From positions 1 to 53,866 of the forward strand of contig JALEMF010000022.1 in NCBI GenBank assembly GCA_022768005.1: 53,866 bases of DNA. Direction: 5' to 3'. Below the pieces are notes generated by a model, which did not search any database, had not been told where the DNA came from, and was given only the letters and a program-made list of their open reading frames with translations. A program made the translations under genes and the position numbers. Numbering within the stretch: the first letter of the stretch is position 1; every line of letters begins with the position of its first letter. Positions 44,709-52,576 of this stretch are shown here, piece by piece. Source of the stretch: Bacteroidales bacterium (GTDB lineage: Bacteria; Bacteroidota; Bacteroidia; Bacteroidales; Muribaculaceae).

Positions 44709-46151
44709 TCAGCGATTAAATTCCTGTTCGCATTTTACTACTTGATTTTTGGTATCCTTTAGATTCAATTTCATATTTGCAATACGCTTTTCCCACGCAT
44801 TGATTTCATTAGCAAGATTTTTTTCTCCGTTGCCGTATCTTTGTCGCAGTTGGTCAAGTTTTTCCTGAGCTTGTACAATGGCACGTTTATCGCTAAGATA
44901 CTGTGTCATAATACTTTTTGCTTCTTGTGACTTGAAATCTTCAAGTGTTGTATATACACCTGCTCCTGGTATTCCGATAGCAAACTCATCTTCTGCTTTT
45001 TTAGCCACTTTCGGCTTTATAGATGCGATTTTGTTTAGGATATCAGAGTAATCAGCATCTTCTTGCCACGTGTCGCGGATTGAATTTATCTTTGCGTAAG
45101 ATGCGAGGTTAGGGTCATCAACATCGTAGTTAATGCGCATTTCAGACGGAATATAAATGTAGATTGTCACTTTTCCCGGAATCTTGTTCCTGTCAGTAGC
45201 CCACCAGCCTACGCCTGTGGTTTCGTCTATTGCGAGCAGGTAGTCGTTGTAAGGTGAATTAAAAGGCATACCGATATTTTGTGGCTGCAAATATTCGTTT
45301 TCTCCCTTTCGGGAAATGTAAATGTCGTATCCTCCGAGCGAGTTGTCACTATTATTTGCAAAGTAAAGTGTTATGCCGTCTTGAAGTAAAAAAGGATAGT
45401 TCGCATCACCGCCTTGTCCTAAATCACCGCTAACAGGTGCCGGTGTTTCCCATTCTCCGCCATAAAGTTTTGAAGTGGTTACGAGTTGAAAAGTCTGTGT
45501 AGAGTCAGGTGCCGCCCACATTAGATTGTTTCCGGTCTCTGTGGCATAAACTGAGGTAGGGTATGCACGTTCTATATTGCTCGGCAATAATTCCGGTGAT
45601 AGAATAGAACCGGATTCCGGCGATAACTTATAGTGAGTGAAAAAGTCTTCGGCATCAACGTTCAGTGAGTCTATGATGACTATTTTTTCCACTCTGTCAA
45701 GCATAGTCCTTGTCTTTTCAAGTTGTGCGCAGACGTCTTCCGACTCGTCAGGCAAAGTCTTTCTTCCCTTTTTCAGTCCTTTGCGGTAGAGTTCCAGGTC
45801 TTCCTCTGCATCATCGATACGATAGTCCGTCAATGCGAGTTTGGCGAATGAAAGCCATGCGGCATTTTCACCTTTCTTTTGCGCTTTACGGTACTCATTT
45901 CGAGCCAATGCAGCACTATCAAGTACGGAATAGCAGTCACCTAAGAGCATATTTACTTTTCCGTTTTTAGGAACTTTTTTCTCAATGCGTTGCAGCATGG
46001 AAATAGCAGTCTGAGTATCTCCGGACTTGAGTAATATTTCGGCTTCGGAAAGTGTGTCTTCTGCGGATAATACGAGTGCTCCGGTTGCCATTATCATAAT
46101 TGCAGTCACTTTCTTTGCTATTGTATTAATGTATTGAACTGAAAATCTCAT
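44709..46151 (-). CDS. Exported TPR/PD40 envelope protein with C-terminal coiled coil
   Basis: About 480 residues. The signal peptide begins MRFSVQYINTIAKKVTAIMI and ends near LSAED. TPR-like helices follow (about 30-130), then a PD40/WD40-like propeller section (about 190-330: NYPFLLQDGITLYFANNSDN, LGGYDIYISRK) and a charged coiled-coil tail (about 410-480, AQEKLDQLRQRYGNGEK). TPR plus PD40 recalls PorE-like Bacteroidetes proteins, but the OmpA domain is absent. Function is unknown. The frame is open to 46205, but a consensus promoter (46176-46206) covers that start, so the ATG at 46151 is preferred. Confidence 0.75.
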   Translation of the reverse strand: MRFSVQYINTIAKKVTAIMIMATGALVLSAEDTLSEAEILLKSGDTQTAISMLQRIEKKVPKNGKVNMLLGDCYSVLDSAALARNEYRKAQKKGENAAWLSFAKLALTDYRIDDAEEDLELYRKGLKKGRKTLPDESEDVCAQLEKTRTMLDRVEKIVIIDSLNVDAEDFFTHYKLSPESGSILSPELLPSNIERAYPTSVYATETGNNLMWAAPDSTQTFQLVTTSKLYGGEWETPAPVSGDLGQGGDANYPFLLQDGITLYFANNSDNSLGGYDIYISRKGENEYLQPQNIGMPFNSPYNDYLLAIDETTGVGWWATDRNKIPGKVTIYIYIPSEMRINYDVDDPNLASYAKINSIRDTWQEDADYSDILNKIASIKPKVAKKAEDEFAIGIPGAGVYTTLEDFKSQEAKSIMTQYLSDKRAIVQAQEKLDQLRQRYGNGEKNLANEINAWEKRIANMKLNLKDTKNQVVKCEQEFNR

Positions 46152-46175
46152 TTTTAATATTCTTTTTTCCGACTT

Positions 46176-46206
46176 CAAATTTACGAATTTACTTCGTTTT
46201 GGCAAA
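46176..46206 (-). promoter_or_regulatory. Promoter of the TPR/PD40-cstA-PHP unit
   Basis: On the minus strand TTTG (46206-46203), 19 bases, then TAAATTTG (46183-46176): an exact consensus fit, 24 bases before the chosen ATG at 46151. Confidence 0.8.
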
Positions 46207-46228
46207 GTTTTACACCTATTATATAATG

Positions 46229-46260
46229 GAAGTGCACCAAAATCACTTTTGATGCACTTC
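46229..46260 (-). terminator. Hairpin after the M23 peptidase gene, probable terminator
   Basis: GAAGTGCA (46229-46236) pairs with TGCACTTC (46253-46260), and an inner CAAAA/TTTTG pair extends the stem. It lies 37 bases past the M23 peptidase stop. No clear T run follows on the minus strand, so the terminator call is tentative. Confidence 0.5.
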
Positions 46261-46296
46261 TGATTTGAAAAATATAAAATTTTTTTCTTGGGAGTC

Positions 46297-47277
46297 TTAT
46301 TTAAGTTTTAATTTTTGTCCCGGACGAATCTTTGTCGTGGTCTTAATTCCGTTAAGACGGCACAACTGTTTTACTGATACACCATTGCGAGACGCAATTT
46401 TGCTCAGGCTATCGCCTTTGCGTACTGTGTATGTCTTGCTTTTCCCTGACTTACCTTTAGCATACTTGCCGGCATTAGGATTATTTTTGATGTACTGTTG
46501 CTGATACATCTTGGCATATTCAACATTTGCAGCAGGGTCAAAGTTACGCGGATATTGATATGTGTTTTTGTCAAATGTATATGTATCCGTGTGTACTGTC
46601 TGGTTTGCAAAGTCAAATATTGCCATCGGGTTTATAGGATAACCCATAAAACGTGTTTCAAAATGCAAGTGAGGACCTGTGCTACGACCGGTGTTACCTC
46701 CGAGTGCGATAGGGTCACCTGCTTTTACGTATTCGTCCGGCTTTACAAGAAAACCTGACAAGTGACCGTATACAGTCTCAAGTCCGTTTTCGTGACGTAC
46801 GATTACGTAATATCCGTAACCACGGCGTTCGAAGTTCGTCAAACGTACTTTACCGTCAAATGCTGCGCGAATAGTATCGCCGATTTGCACCTTTAAGTCA
46901 ACTCCTTTGTGTATTCTGCGGAAACGGCGGCGATAACCGTACTGTGAAGTTAAGTATCCCGGACAAGGCATACAGAAATTACTTACGTCAATGACGCAAG
47001 TTTGAGGAACAACTGCTCCTGCATAAGCATTTACGCGCTTGCTGTTCCAACCTTCAGTGTATATATCTATTTCCGGCTCTTCTTCGTCTTTGAAGAGGTT
47101 ATCAAGGAATTCCTGCGTATTTTCTACCTTTACTTGGTTTGATATATTTTCTTGACTGGCAATAAGTTCGCTGTGTGCTGCATTGTGAGCGTCAGGCAAT
47201 TTATATTTTTGCGCTGTGGCTACAAGACCTGAACCTGCGAGAATTGCTATCAGTGCTATGTTTTTGAAAATCTGCAT
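46297..47277 (-). CDS. M23 (LytM) peptidase with C-terminal LysM domain
   Basis: A 326-residue exported protein with signal peptide (cut near ATAQ, about residue 22). The M23 domain spans about 105-225, with zinc/catalytic motifs HKGVDL (HxxxD) and GPHLHFETR (HxH) both intact; GNTGRSTG precedes the latter. A LysM domain (about 281-325, YTVRKGDSLSKIASRNGVSV) binds peptidoglycan. It is likely an endopeptidase or an NlpD-like activator of cell-wall remodelling; intact metal ligands favour catalysis. It begins 11 bases after ndk stops, so the two are cotranscribed. Confidence 0.92.
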   Translation of the reverse strand: MQIFKNIALIAILAGSGLVATAQKYKLPDAHNAAHSELIASQENISNQVKVENTQEFLDNLFKDEEEPEIDIYTEGWNSKRVNAYAGAVVPQTCVIDVSNFCMPCPGYLTSQYGYRRRFRRIHKGVDLKVQIGDTIRAAFDGKVRLTNFERRGYGYYVIVRHENGLETVYGHLSGFLVKPDEYVKAGDPIALGGNTGRSTGPHLHFETRFMGYPINPMAIFDFANQTVHTDTYTFDKNTYQYPRNFDPAANVEYAKMYQQQYIKNNPNAGKYAKGKSGKSKTYTVRKGDSLSKIASRNGVSVKQLCRLNGIKTTTKIRPGQKLKLK

Positions 47278-47288
47278 TGTCTCATCTG

Positions 47289-47753
47289 TTATTTGAGTTC
47301 ATCTTGAGAGTATATATATCTCAAAATGACGGGATTGTAGTCAAAAATTTCTTCAGGACGGAAGAAACGGTTCGTTTCAATGATTCCGTTTTCTTCTGAG
47401 TCCGAAGCATGGATTATGTTTTCTTGTGAACTCATGCCGAAGTCTCCGCGAATTGTACCCGGAGCGGCATTTCGTGAATTAGTAACACCTACCATACTGC
47501 GTACAACTGTCACTGCATCTTTTCCTTTCACGCACATTACCACAACAGGTGATGCCATCATAGAACTGAGTATTGAAGGGAAAAAAGGACGGTCAACGAG
47601 ATGTGCGTAATGTTCACGGAGTATTTCTTCGTTTAACATCATCATTTTCAGTCCTGCTATGATAAGTCCTTTTTGCTGAAATCTGTCAATGATTTTTCCA
47701 ACAAGTCCGCGTTCTACACCGGAAGGTTTTATTATGATTAGTGATTGTTGCAT
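47289..47753 (-). CDS. ndk: Nucleoside diphosphate kinase
   Basis: A 154-residue enzyme, slightly longer than the usual 140-150. The start SLIIIKPSGVERGLVGKIID and the loop VCVKGKDAVTVVRSMVGVTN are followed by APGTIRGDFGMSSQENIIHASDS-like sequence, where the catalytic His lies in the NIIHASDS motif. It equilibrates nucleoside triphosphate pools using ATP. A -7 box (minus strand TATATTTG, 47794-47787) lies 34 bases upstream. The M23 peptidase gene follows directly. Confidence 0.96.
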   Translation of the reverse strand: MQQSLIIIKPSGVERGLVGKIIDRFQQKGLIIAGLKMMMLNEEILREHYAHLVDRPFFPSILSSMMASPVVVMCVKGKDAVTVVRSMVGVTNSRNAAPGTIRGDFGMSSQENIIHASDSEENGIIETNRFFRPEEIFDYNPVILRYIYSQDELK

Positions 47754-47901
47754 CTGCTGATATGTATCGGTCTTTTAAAATTCTACCAAATATACGAGTT
47801 TTTTGCGAGAAAAGTTACATTTGTAATCTCAATTTTTCTTAATTCAAAATTGTAAATCGCTAAAATGCGCCATAAATACTTGTGTAATAGAAGGTTATGT
47901 G

Positions 47902-47925
47902 AAAATATGTTTTACAACATATTTT
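47902..47925. repeat. Perfect 10-bp palindrome between tilS and ndk
   Basis: AAAATATGTT (47902-47911) and AACATATTTT (47916-47925) are exact reverse complements around TTAC. It lies 52 bases past the tilS stop and about 150 bases upstream of ndk. It could be a tilS terminator without a proper T tail, or an operator. Confidence 0.5.
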
Positions 47926-47976
47926 GCTTATTTTGACAGTCGGCAAGATTTTATAAAGAATTTTAAACGGTTACTG

Positions 47977-49314
47977 CTATTGACTATTTTTATTGCAGTT
48001 TTGTCGTAGTTCAATAATCCTTTCAGTGGTGTTAGTTATGCGAAATTTGTCTGATGCTTTAACACCTATCACCCATATAATTTCGTCATTACGGAGCAGA
48101 AGGGGTATTTTTTTCTTGTAAATTGACGGGATTTTGGCATTACTGAAGATGTCGCTGATTTTTTTTGTTTTCCCCTTCATTCCGAAAGGACACATTTTGT
48201 CGCCATCTCGCCAATAGCGTATTGTCCAGCGAGGATCGCCCTCAAGGGCTTTGCTGTCAATGTAAATGACGTCAGGTCCGCAGTCAATATTTATTGACGG
48301 CACTTCTGTAATGTCAAAATATTCGTTTTTGCAGCCCGGAGTCATTTCAACATAAACTTCTTCATGAACTTCGTTGGTGTCGGGCTTTACGATAAGTTTA
48401 CCTCTATCGGTGCATGCAGAATAATTTCCTGAGCGGAAAATTTTTCCGGTTTCATTGCGTGCATTGAAAATGCTGTCCGTCTGTTCGCGATTAAATCCGT
48501 ATTGACTCAGAATGTGGTACAGGACTGCTTTGTGGTGAACTGTTTTGCTTATCAAGGCAGTGAAATCCACAGTATCGTCAGTCATAATCTTTTCTTTCAG
48601 TGAAGATATGTACTCTTGCAGTAAATCGTTGTCTTCACGGAGGTTACTGACAGTTTTTGTCAACGTTATCTCCGAGTCCCTGAAGTATGAAGATATCTGA
48701 GGCAGTATTTCGTTTCGGATAATGTTTCTTTTAAACTCCGACTTCATGTTTGTGCTGTCTGTGACATAACCTGTCCCGCACTCTTGCAGATAAGCAAGTA
48801 TTTCACTTTTTGATACGCATAGAAGCGGGCTTACTCTTTTTGCATTTTTAGGAGATATTCCGGCAGCACCGGCTATACCTGTTCCGCGGATTATGTTGAG
48901 AAGCATAGTCTCAATATTATCACCGATATGATGGCCTGTAGCCAATGCTTGGGCGTCGTATTTCTTTTTCAGCACCTCGAACCAATCGTATCTCAGCGAG
49001 CGGCACGCCATTTCTACTGACTCGTTTGTCTCCTTGACGCGCTTTTCTACGTCAAAATGAATTAATTCCAATTTAATGCCGTGTTTTTTACACAGTTCTT
49101 CGGCAAATTTTTGGTCCCGATTGCTTTCTTCTCCTCTGAGGTGAAAATTGCAGTGTGCTGCTATACAGTTGTATCCGAGGTCGTTAAGAACGAGAAGCAG
49201 TGATACTGAGTCCGCTCCGCCACTTAGTGCTACTATTACGAACCCTCCGTCTTTGCTCAGAAGGTTGTGTTCACGAATATAGTCGCTTACTTTATTTTCA
49301 AAACCACAGCCCAT
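47977..49314 (-). CDS. tilS: tRNA(Ile)-lysidine synthase
   Basis: About 445 residues. The N-type ATP pyrophosphatase PP-loop is VALSGGADSVSLLLVL (about 28-43), followed by HCNFHLRGEESNRD and ATGHHIGDNIETMLLNIIRG then TGIAGAAGI. The C-terminal domain includes RWTIRYWRDGDKMCPFGMKG. It modifies the anticodon C34 of the AUA-reading tRNA-Ile to lysidine, an essential step. The frame is open to 49428 inside the CDF gene, but the ATG at 49314 lies 1 base after that gene's stop and fits the family N-terminus. Confidence 0.95.
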   Translation of the reverse strand: MGCGFENKVSDYIREHNLLSKDGGFVIVALSGGADSVSLLLVLNDLGYNCIAAHCNFHLRGEESNRDQKFAEELCKKHGIKLELIHFDVEKRVKETNESVEMACRSLRYDWFEVLKKKYDAQALATGHHIGDNIETMLLNIIRGTGIAGAAGISPKNAKRVSPLLCVSKSEILAYLQECGTGYVTDSTNMKSEFKRNIIRNEILPQISSYFRDSEITLTKTVSNLREDNDLLQEYISSLKEKIMTDDTVDFTALISKTVHHKAVLYHILSQYGFNREQTDSIFNARNETGKIFRSGNYSACTDRGKLIVKPDTNEVHEEVYVEMTPGCKNEYFDITEVPSINIDCGPDVIYIDSKALEGDPRWTIRYWRDGDKMCPFGMKGKTKKISDIFSNAKIPSIYKKKIPLLLRNDEIIWVIGVKASDKFRITNTTERIIELRQNCNKNSQ

Positions 49315-49315
49315 A

Positions 49316-50224
49316 TTACTGAGAAATTTTGTTTTTAACAGGTTCCATGTGGATATTGACGTATGTCTCGTAGCCGTATTTGTCCCTAAGCCGCTTTTCA
49401 ATGGCACTTGCCGTAGCGTGAGCCTCAAAGAGGTTTGTATTTCCGTCCATACGGATATGTACGTCTATAGCGTAGTGATTACCGATTCTTCTTGTGCGCA
49501 AATGGTGCGGTTCGCTGACGTTTTTGAACGATAATATTGTATCAATAATTTCTTTATCAATTTCCGGTGGCAGAGAACGTTCAAGCAGGTCATCAACTCC
49601 GGACTTTGTAAGTGTATAAGCCACTTTCAAAATGAAGAAACTTACTATTACCGCCGCGATAGGGTCTAATATTCGCCAACTGTCACCGAGCATAATAGCA
49701 CCTCCGATACCTATTGCCGTACCGATAGATGAAAGTGCATCGCTCCTATGGTGCCAAGCATTTGCAATTACGGCACTTGAATCCAATGTTTTACCTTTGT
49801 ATATAGTGTATTGGTAAAGCAATTCTTTCATTATTATGGAGATAACGGCTGCGACAAGTGCAAGGTATCCGGGTGCGGGTAATACTGCTCCGTGGATTAC
49901 AGCAATGATGGAGGAAGCACTGTTGTACAGAATACCGAAACCTACAATAAACAGCATTAGACCGATTATCACAGTGGCAAGAGTCTCGTATTTCCCGTGT
50001 CCGTAATTATGCTCGGCATCTTCCGGCTTGGCGGATATTTTTACGAAAATGATTACGATGATGTCCGTTATAAAATCAGAAAGTGAGTGTACGGCATCTG
50101 CAAGCATTGCCGCACTGTGTCCTGCAAATCCGGCTATGAATTTTGCTACCACCAGCAGGGCGTTGACGATACTGCCGGTAATTGTTACCTTGAATATTTC
50201 TTTTTCCCTATCTTGACTTGTCAT
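49316..50224 (-). CDS. Cation diffusion facilitator (CDF) metal exporter
   Basis: About 302 residues: six membrane segments (about 15-205) and a cytoplasmic C-terminal domain (about 215-302, HHLRTRRIGNHYAIDVHIRM). The metal-site motifs HSAAMLADAVHSLSDFITD (about 35-53) and ANAWHHRSDALSS are intact, with the D-x-x-x-D and H-x-x-x-D pairs of Zn/Fe/Mn exporters such as FieF. It expels divalent metal using protons. The frame reaches 50293, but ATG 50224 (MTSQDREKEIFKVTI) is the natural start. tilS follows at once. Confidence 0.93.
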   Translation of the reverse strand: MTSQDREKEIFKVTITGSIVNALLVVAKFIAGFAGHSAAMLADAVHSLSDFITDIIVIIFVKISAKPEDAEHNYGHGKYETLATVIIGLMLFIVGFGILYNSASSIIAVIHGAVLPAPGYLALVAAVISIIMKELLYQYTIYKGKTLDSSAVIANAWHHRSDALSSIGTAIGIGGAIMLGDSWRILDPIAAVIVSFFILKVAYTLTKSGVDDLLERSLPPEIDKEIIDTILSFKNVSEPHHLRTRRIGNHYAIDVHIRMDGNTNLFEAHATASAIEKRLRDKYGYETYVNIHMEPVKNKISQ

Positions 50225-50284
50225 TTTTCTATGTATTCTGTTTGAGGTCGTAAAGGTACAAATTTTTTTTATTATAGTATATAT

Positions 50285-50324
50285 AAAAAGCATGGCGCTA
50301 CTTCACAGTGGCACCATGCTTTTT
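50285..50324 (-). terminator. Terminator after the HtrA protease gene
   Basis: A perfect 11-bp stem AAAAAGCATGG / CCATGCTTTTT (50285-50295 with 50314-50324) lies 34 bases after the protease stop. On the minus strand a T run follows. Confidence 0.88.
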
Positions 50325-50357
50325 ACTTATGCTGTTTGTTCTATGTCTGAAATTCTA

Positions 50358-51878
50358 TCACTTTTGAGCTATATCCACAGCGTAATATACTTTTCTGCCT
50401 GTAGGATATATGCCTGTGATGAACATTACTTTATCGTATTCAGGGCCGCTTTTCATAATGGTTTGATAAATCTTTTCTACGTCATCTGCACTGTTTACGG
50501 CACTGTTGTTAATGTCGGTAATGATAAAGCCTTCTTTGATTCCGGCTTCTTTGAATTTACCGTCCTTAAGTCCTGCTACTTGTACACCGTTTGAGATTTC
50601 AAGTTGAGCAAGTGTCTCTTTTGATACTGCCTTGAATGCGCAGCCGAGTTCAAGAACGTCACCGGAGCGAGTTACTTCTGTGTTTCCCAGAGTGTTTCGG
50701 AGTGTTACAGTGACTTCTTCCTTCTTGTTGTTACGGTAATAAGTTACTTTTACTTTGTCGCCCGGACGATGTCTTGCTATGATTTCCTGGAGTTGTGCGG
50801 AATTATTTGTAGCATTTCCGTCAATGGCTACTATAACGTCACCTTCCTTAATACCTGCTTCCATTGCTGCACTGCGGTCTTCCACTTTGCCTACGTAAAG
50901 TCCGCTGTTAACGGCTGTTACGCCTTTTTCTTTTGCAAGTTCGGCTGTGAGTTCTCCGAATCTGATACCGAGGACTGCACGTTGTACGATGCCGTATTGC
51001 TTAAGGTCTGTGATAACTTTCTTAACAATAGATGTAGGTATAGCGAAAGAATAGCCGGTGAATGAACCTGTCTGGCTGTAAATGGCGGTATTGATACCCA
51101 CGAGTTCACCTTTCAAGTTTACAAGTGCGCCACCTGAGTTGCCCGGGTTTACAGCGGCATCTGTCTGGATATATGATTCAATGCCTGCGTTTCCGCTTTG
51201 AGTCATTGAAGAAATATTTCTTGCTTTAGCACTTACGATGCCCTTAGTAACTGTTGATGTAAATCCGAATGGATTACCAACTGCAAGTACCCATTCTCCC
51301 ACCTTGATTTTATCAGAGTCGCCGAGTGGAATTACGTGAAGGTCTTTTGCGTCTATCTTTAGTAGTGCAAGGTCCGTTGTAGCATCAGAACCGATTACCT
51401 TTGCATTAAAAGTGCGGTTATCATTAAGTGTTACTTCAAGTCTTTCCGCTCCGTCTATCACGTGATTGTTTGTGACGATGTATCCGTCAGCACTGATGAT
51501 TACACCTGAGCCGAGACCTGTCTGGCGCTGCTCCGGCTCTGCTTGTTGGCGACGTTGTTGTTGACGCGGTTGACCTCCGAAGAAGTATTCGAACAGAGGG
51601 TCATCGAATGGTGATGAGAATGAATATGAGTTTTGACGGGCGGTTGCGTACTGTTTGATGCTCACAACTCCGTTTACCGTGGATTCTGCTGCTGATACAA
51701 AGTCAACTGCTGCTTCTTCCGGTGATTGCTTTACGTTCTGTACATAGTTTCCGCCTTCTGTAAATAGCGGATATTTGCTTTCCAAGGCATTTGTCGTTCC
51801 TAACAGACAAAAGGTTGAAACTGAACAAAGCACGGCTACAGTGCCTGCTACGAGTGATGTTTTTACAATGTTATTCAT
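50358..51878 (-). CDS. Do-family periplasmic serine protease (DegP/DegQ/HtrA)
   Basis: About 506 residues: an uncleaved or cleaved N-terminal signal segment, a Gln/Arg-rich linker (GGQPRQQQRRQQAEPEQRQT), then the trypsin-like domain. The triad is visible in YIVTNNHVIDGAE (His), SDATTDLALLKID (Asp) and AAVNPGNSGGALV (Ser). Two PDZ domains follow (about 300-385 and 405-495). It degrades or refolds damaged envelope proteins. A TTG start at 51887 is possible, but the ATG at 51878 (MNNIVKTSLVAGTVA) is better. It is monocistronic with its own promoter and terminator. Confidence 0.96.
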   Translation of the reverse strand: MNNIVKTSLVAGTVAVLCSVSTFCLLGTTNALESKYPLFTEGGNYVQNVKQSPEEAAVDFVSAAESTVNGVVSIKQYATARQNSYSFSSPFDDPLFEYFFGGQPRQQQRRQQAEPEQRQTGLGSGVIISADGYIVTNNHVIDGAERLEVTLNDNRTFNAKVIGSDATTDLALLKIDAKDLHVIPLGDSDKIKVGEWVLAVGNPFGFTSTVTKGIVSAKARNISSMTQSGNAGIESYIQTDAAVNPGNSGGALVNLKGELVGINTAIYSQTGSFTGYSFAIPTSIVKKVITDLKQYGIVQRAVLGIRFGELTAELAKEKGVTAVNSGLYVGKVEDRSAAMEAGIKEGDVIVAIDGNATNNSAQLQEIIARHRPGDKVKVTYYRNNKKEEVTVTLRNTLGNTEVTRSGDVLELGCAFKAVSKETLAQLEISNGVQVAGLKDGKFKEAGIKEGFIITDINNSAVNSADDVEKIYQTIMKSGPEYDKVMFITGIYPTGRKVYYAVDIAQK

Positions 51879-51934
51879 ATTCGTCAAATGTTAAATTCTA
51901 TAATAAATTAAGTTAACGTTTAACTTTTCAGCCG

Positions 51935-51965
51935 CAAATTTACACTGAATTTCTGAATTTGCAAA
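51935..51965 (-). promoter_or_regulatory. Promoter of the HtrA protease gene
   Basis: On the minus strand TTTG (51965-51962), 19 bases, then TAAATTTG (51942-51935): an exact consensus fit, 56 bases before the ATG. Confidence 0.8.
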
Positions 51966-52096
51966 CAAAAATTTACATTTTAGACTATTTTAAGTAAATT
52001 CGCCGTTGTGTAAACATATTTTTAATTTATCATTCATCTTTCGTGTACTTGTTACGCCAAAATCGTGCCAAATTTTATTATTTCAATAATAATTTG

Positions 52097-52104
52097 TAAC
52101 TTTG
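52097..52104 (+). promoter_or_regulatory. Promoter -7 element of the cobalamin riboswitch transcript
   Basis: TAACTTTG fits the -7 consensus, with a T-rich -33 region near 52073. Transcription would start near 52110, which is exactly the 5' strand of riboswitch stem P1. Confidence 0.6.
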
Positions 52105-52109
52105 TACTG

Positions 52110-52294
52110 AAAATGGTGTCATATAACTCGCTATTCAGTAGAGGATAGTGATGACTTAAATCGGAATCAGGTGTAAATCCTGAACAGTCCCGCTGCTGTA
52201 AGTCTTGGTAATAGTCGCGGCATAATGTCACCGGAGTCCACAATCCGGGAAGGCGTCACGACGATTAAGGACGAGTCAGAAAACTTGCCATTTT
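52110..52294 (+). promoter_or_regulatory. Cobalamin riboswitch
   Basis: The conserved core is plain: TCAGGTGTAAATCCTGAAC then AGTCCCGCTGCTGTAAG (about 52168-52204), followed by CCGGGAAGGCG (about 52245-52255) and ACGAGTCAGAAAACTTGCC (about 52271-52289). The closing stem P1 can be drawn: AAAATGG (52110-52116) with CCATTTT (52288-52294). This aptamer binds a cobalamin and normally lowers expression of the downstream gene when B12 is plentiful. Here the downstream gene is a DUF4465-type lipoprotein, 283 bases away. Confidence 0.92.
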
Positions 52295-52576
52295 GCGTTA
52301 TCTGTGAATACTTGCGCGGACGAGTAAGATTAATCTTTTTGTGCAGTGATGTGGAATTTCCTCTGCCGCTTTTCTCTTATGTGTAATGTATTTTCCGGTT
52401 GACGTATTTTTTTTGATGAGAAAAAATACTTTGGCTTCAACGCGTATATGCGTATTGTTTCGGCGCAAGCCTGTGAATTTTAATTTAATGTATAAATAAT
52501 GTAATGTGTTGCCATGTGACTGCAGTGCCGACTTCATCTTGGTGATACATAAATAGAAAGTAATCATACGTATTTT
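52295..52576 (+). other. Long leader between riboswitch and lipoprotein gene
   Basis: These 282 bases contain a hairpin GTATTTTTT / AAAAAATAC (52404-52412 with 52421-52429) and a short palindrome ACGCGTATATGCGT (about 52439-52452). A possible 27-codon frame runs from the ATG at 52416 (MRKNTLASTRICVLFRRKPV...). No recognised gene is present. The hairpin lacks a terminal T run, so a transcription terminator is not evident. Riboswitch action may be at the level of translation. Confidence 0.45.

Noticed and set aside
49315-49428. Longer tilS start inside the CDF gene
   Set aside because: The extension is the CDF 3' end read out of frame; the ATG at 49314 fits TilS proteins and the gene junction.
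52298-52567. An 89-codon minus-strand frame across the riboswitch leader
   Set aside because: It is antisense to the B12 leader, has no recognisable features, and runs opposite to the riboswitch and lipoprotein gene.
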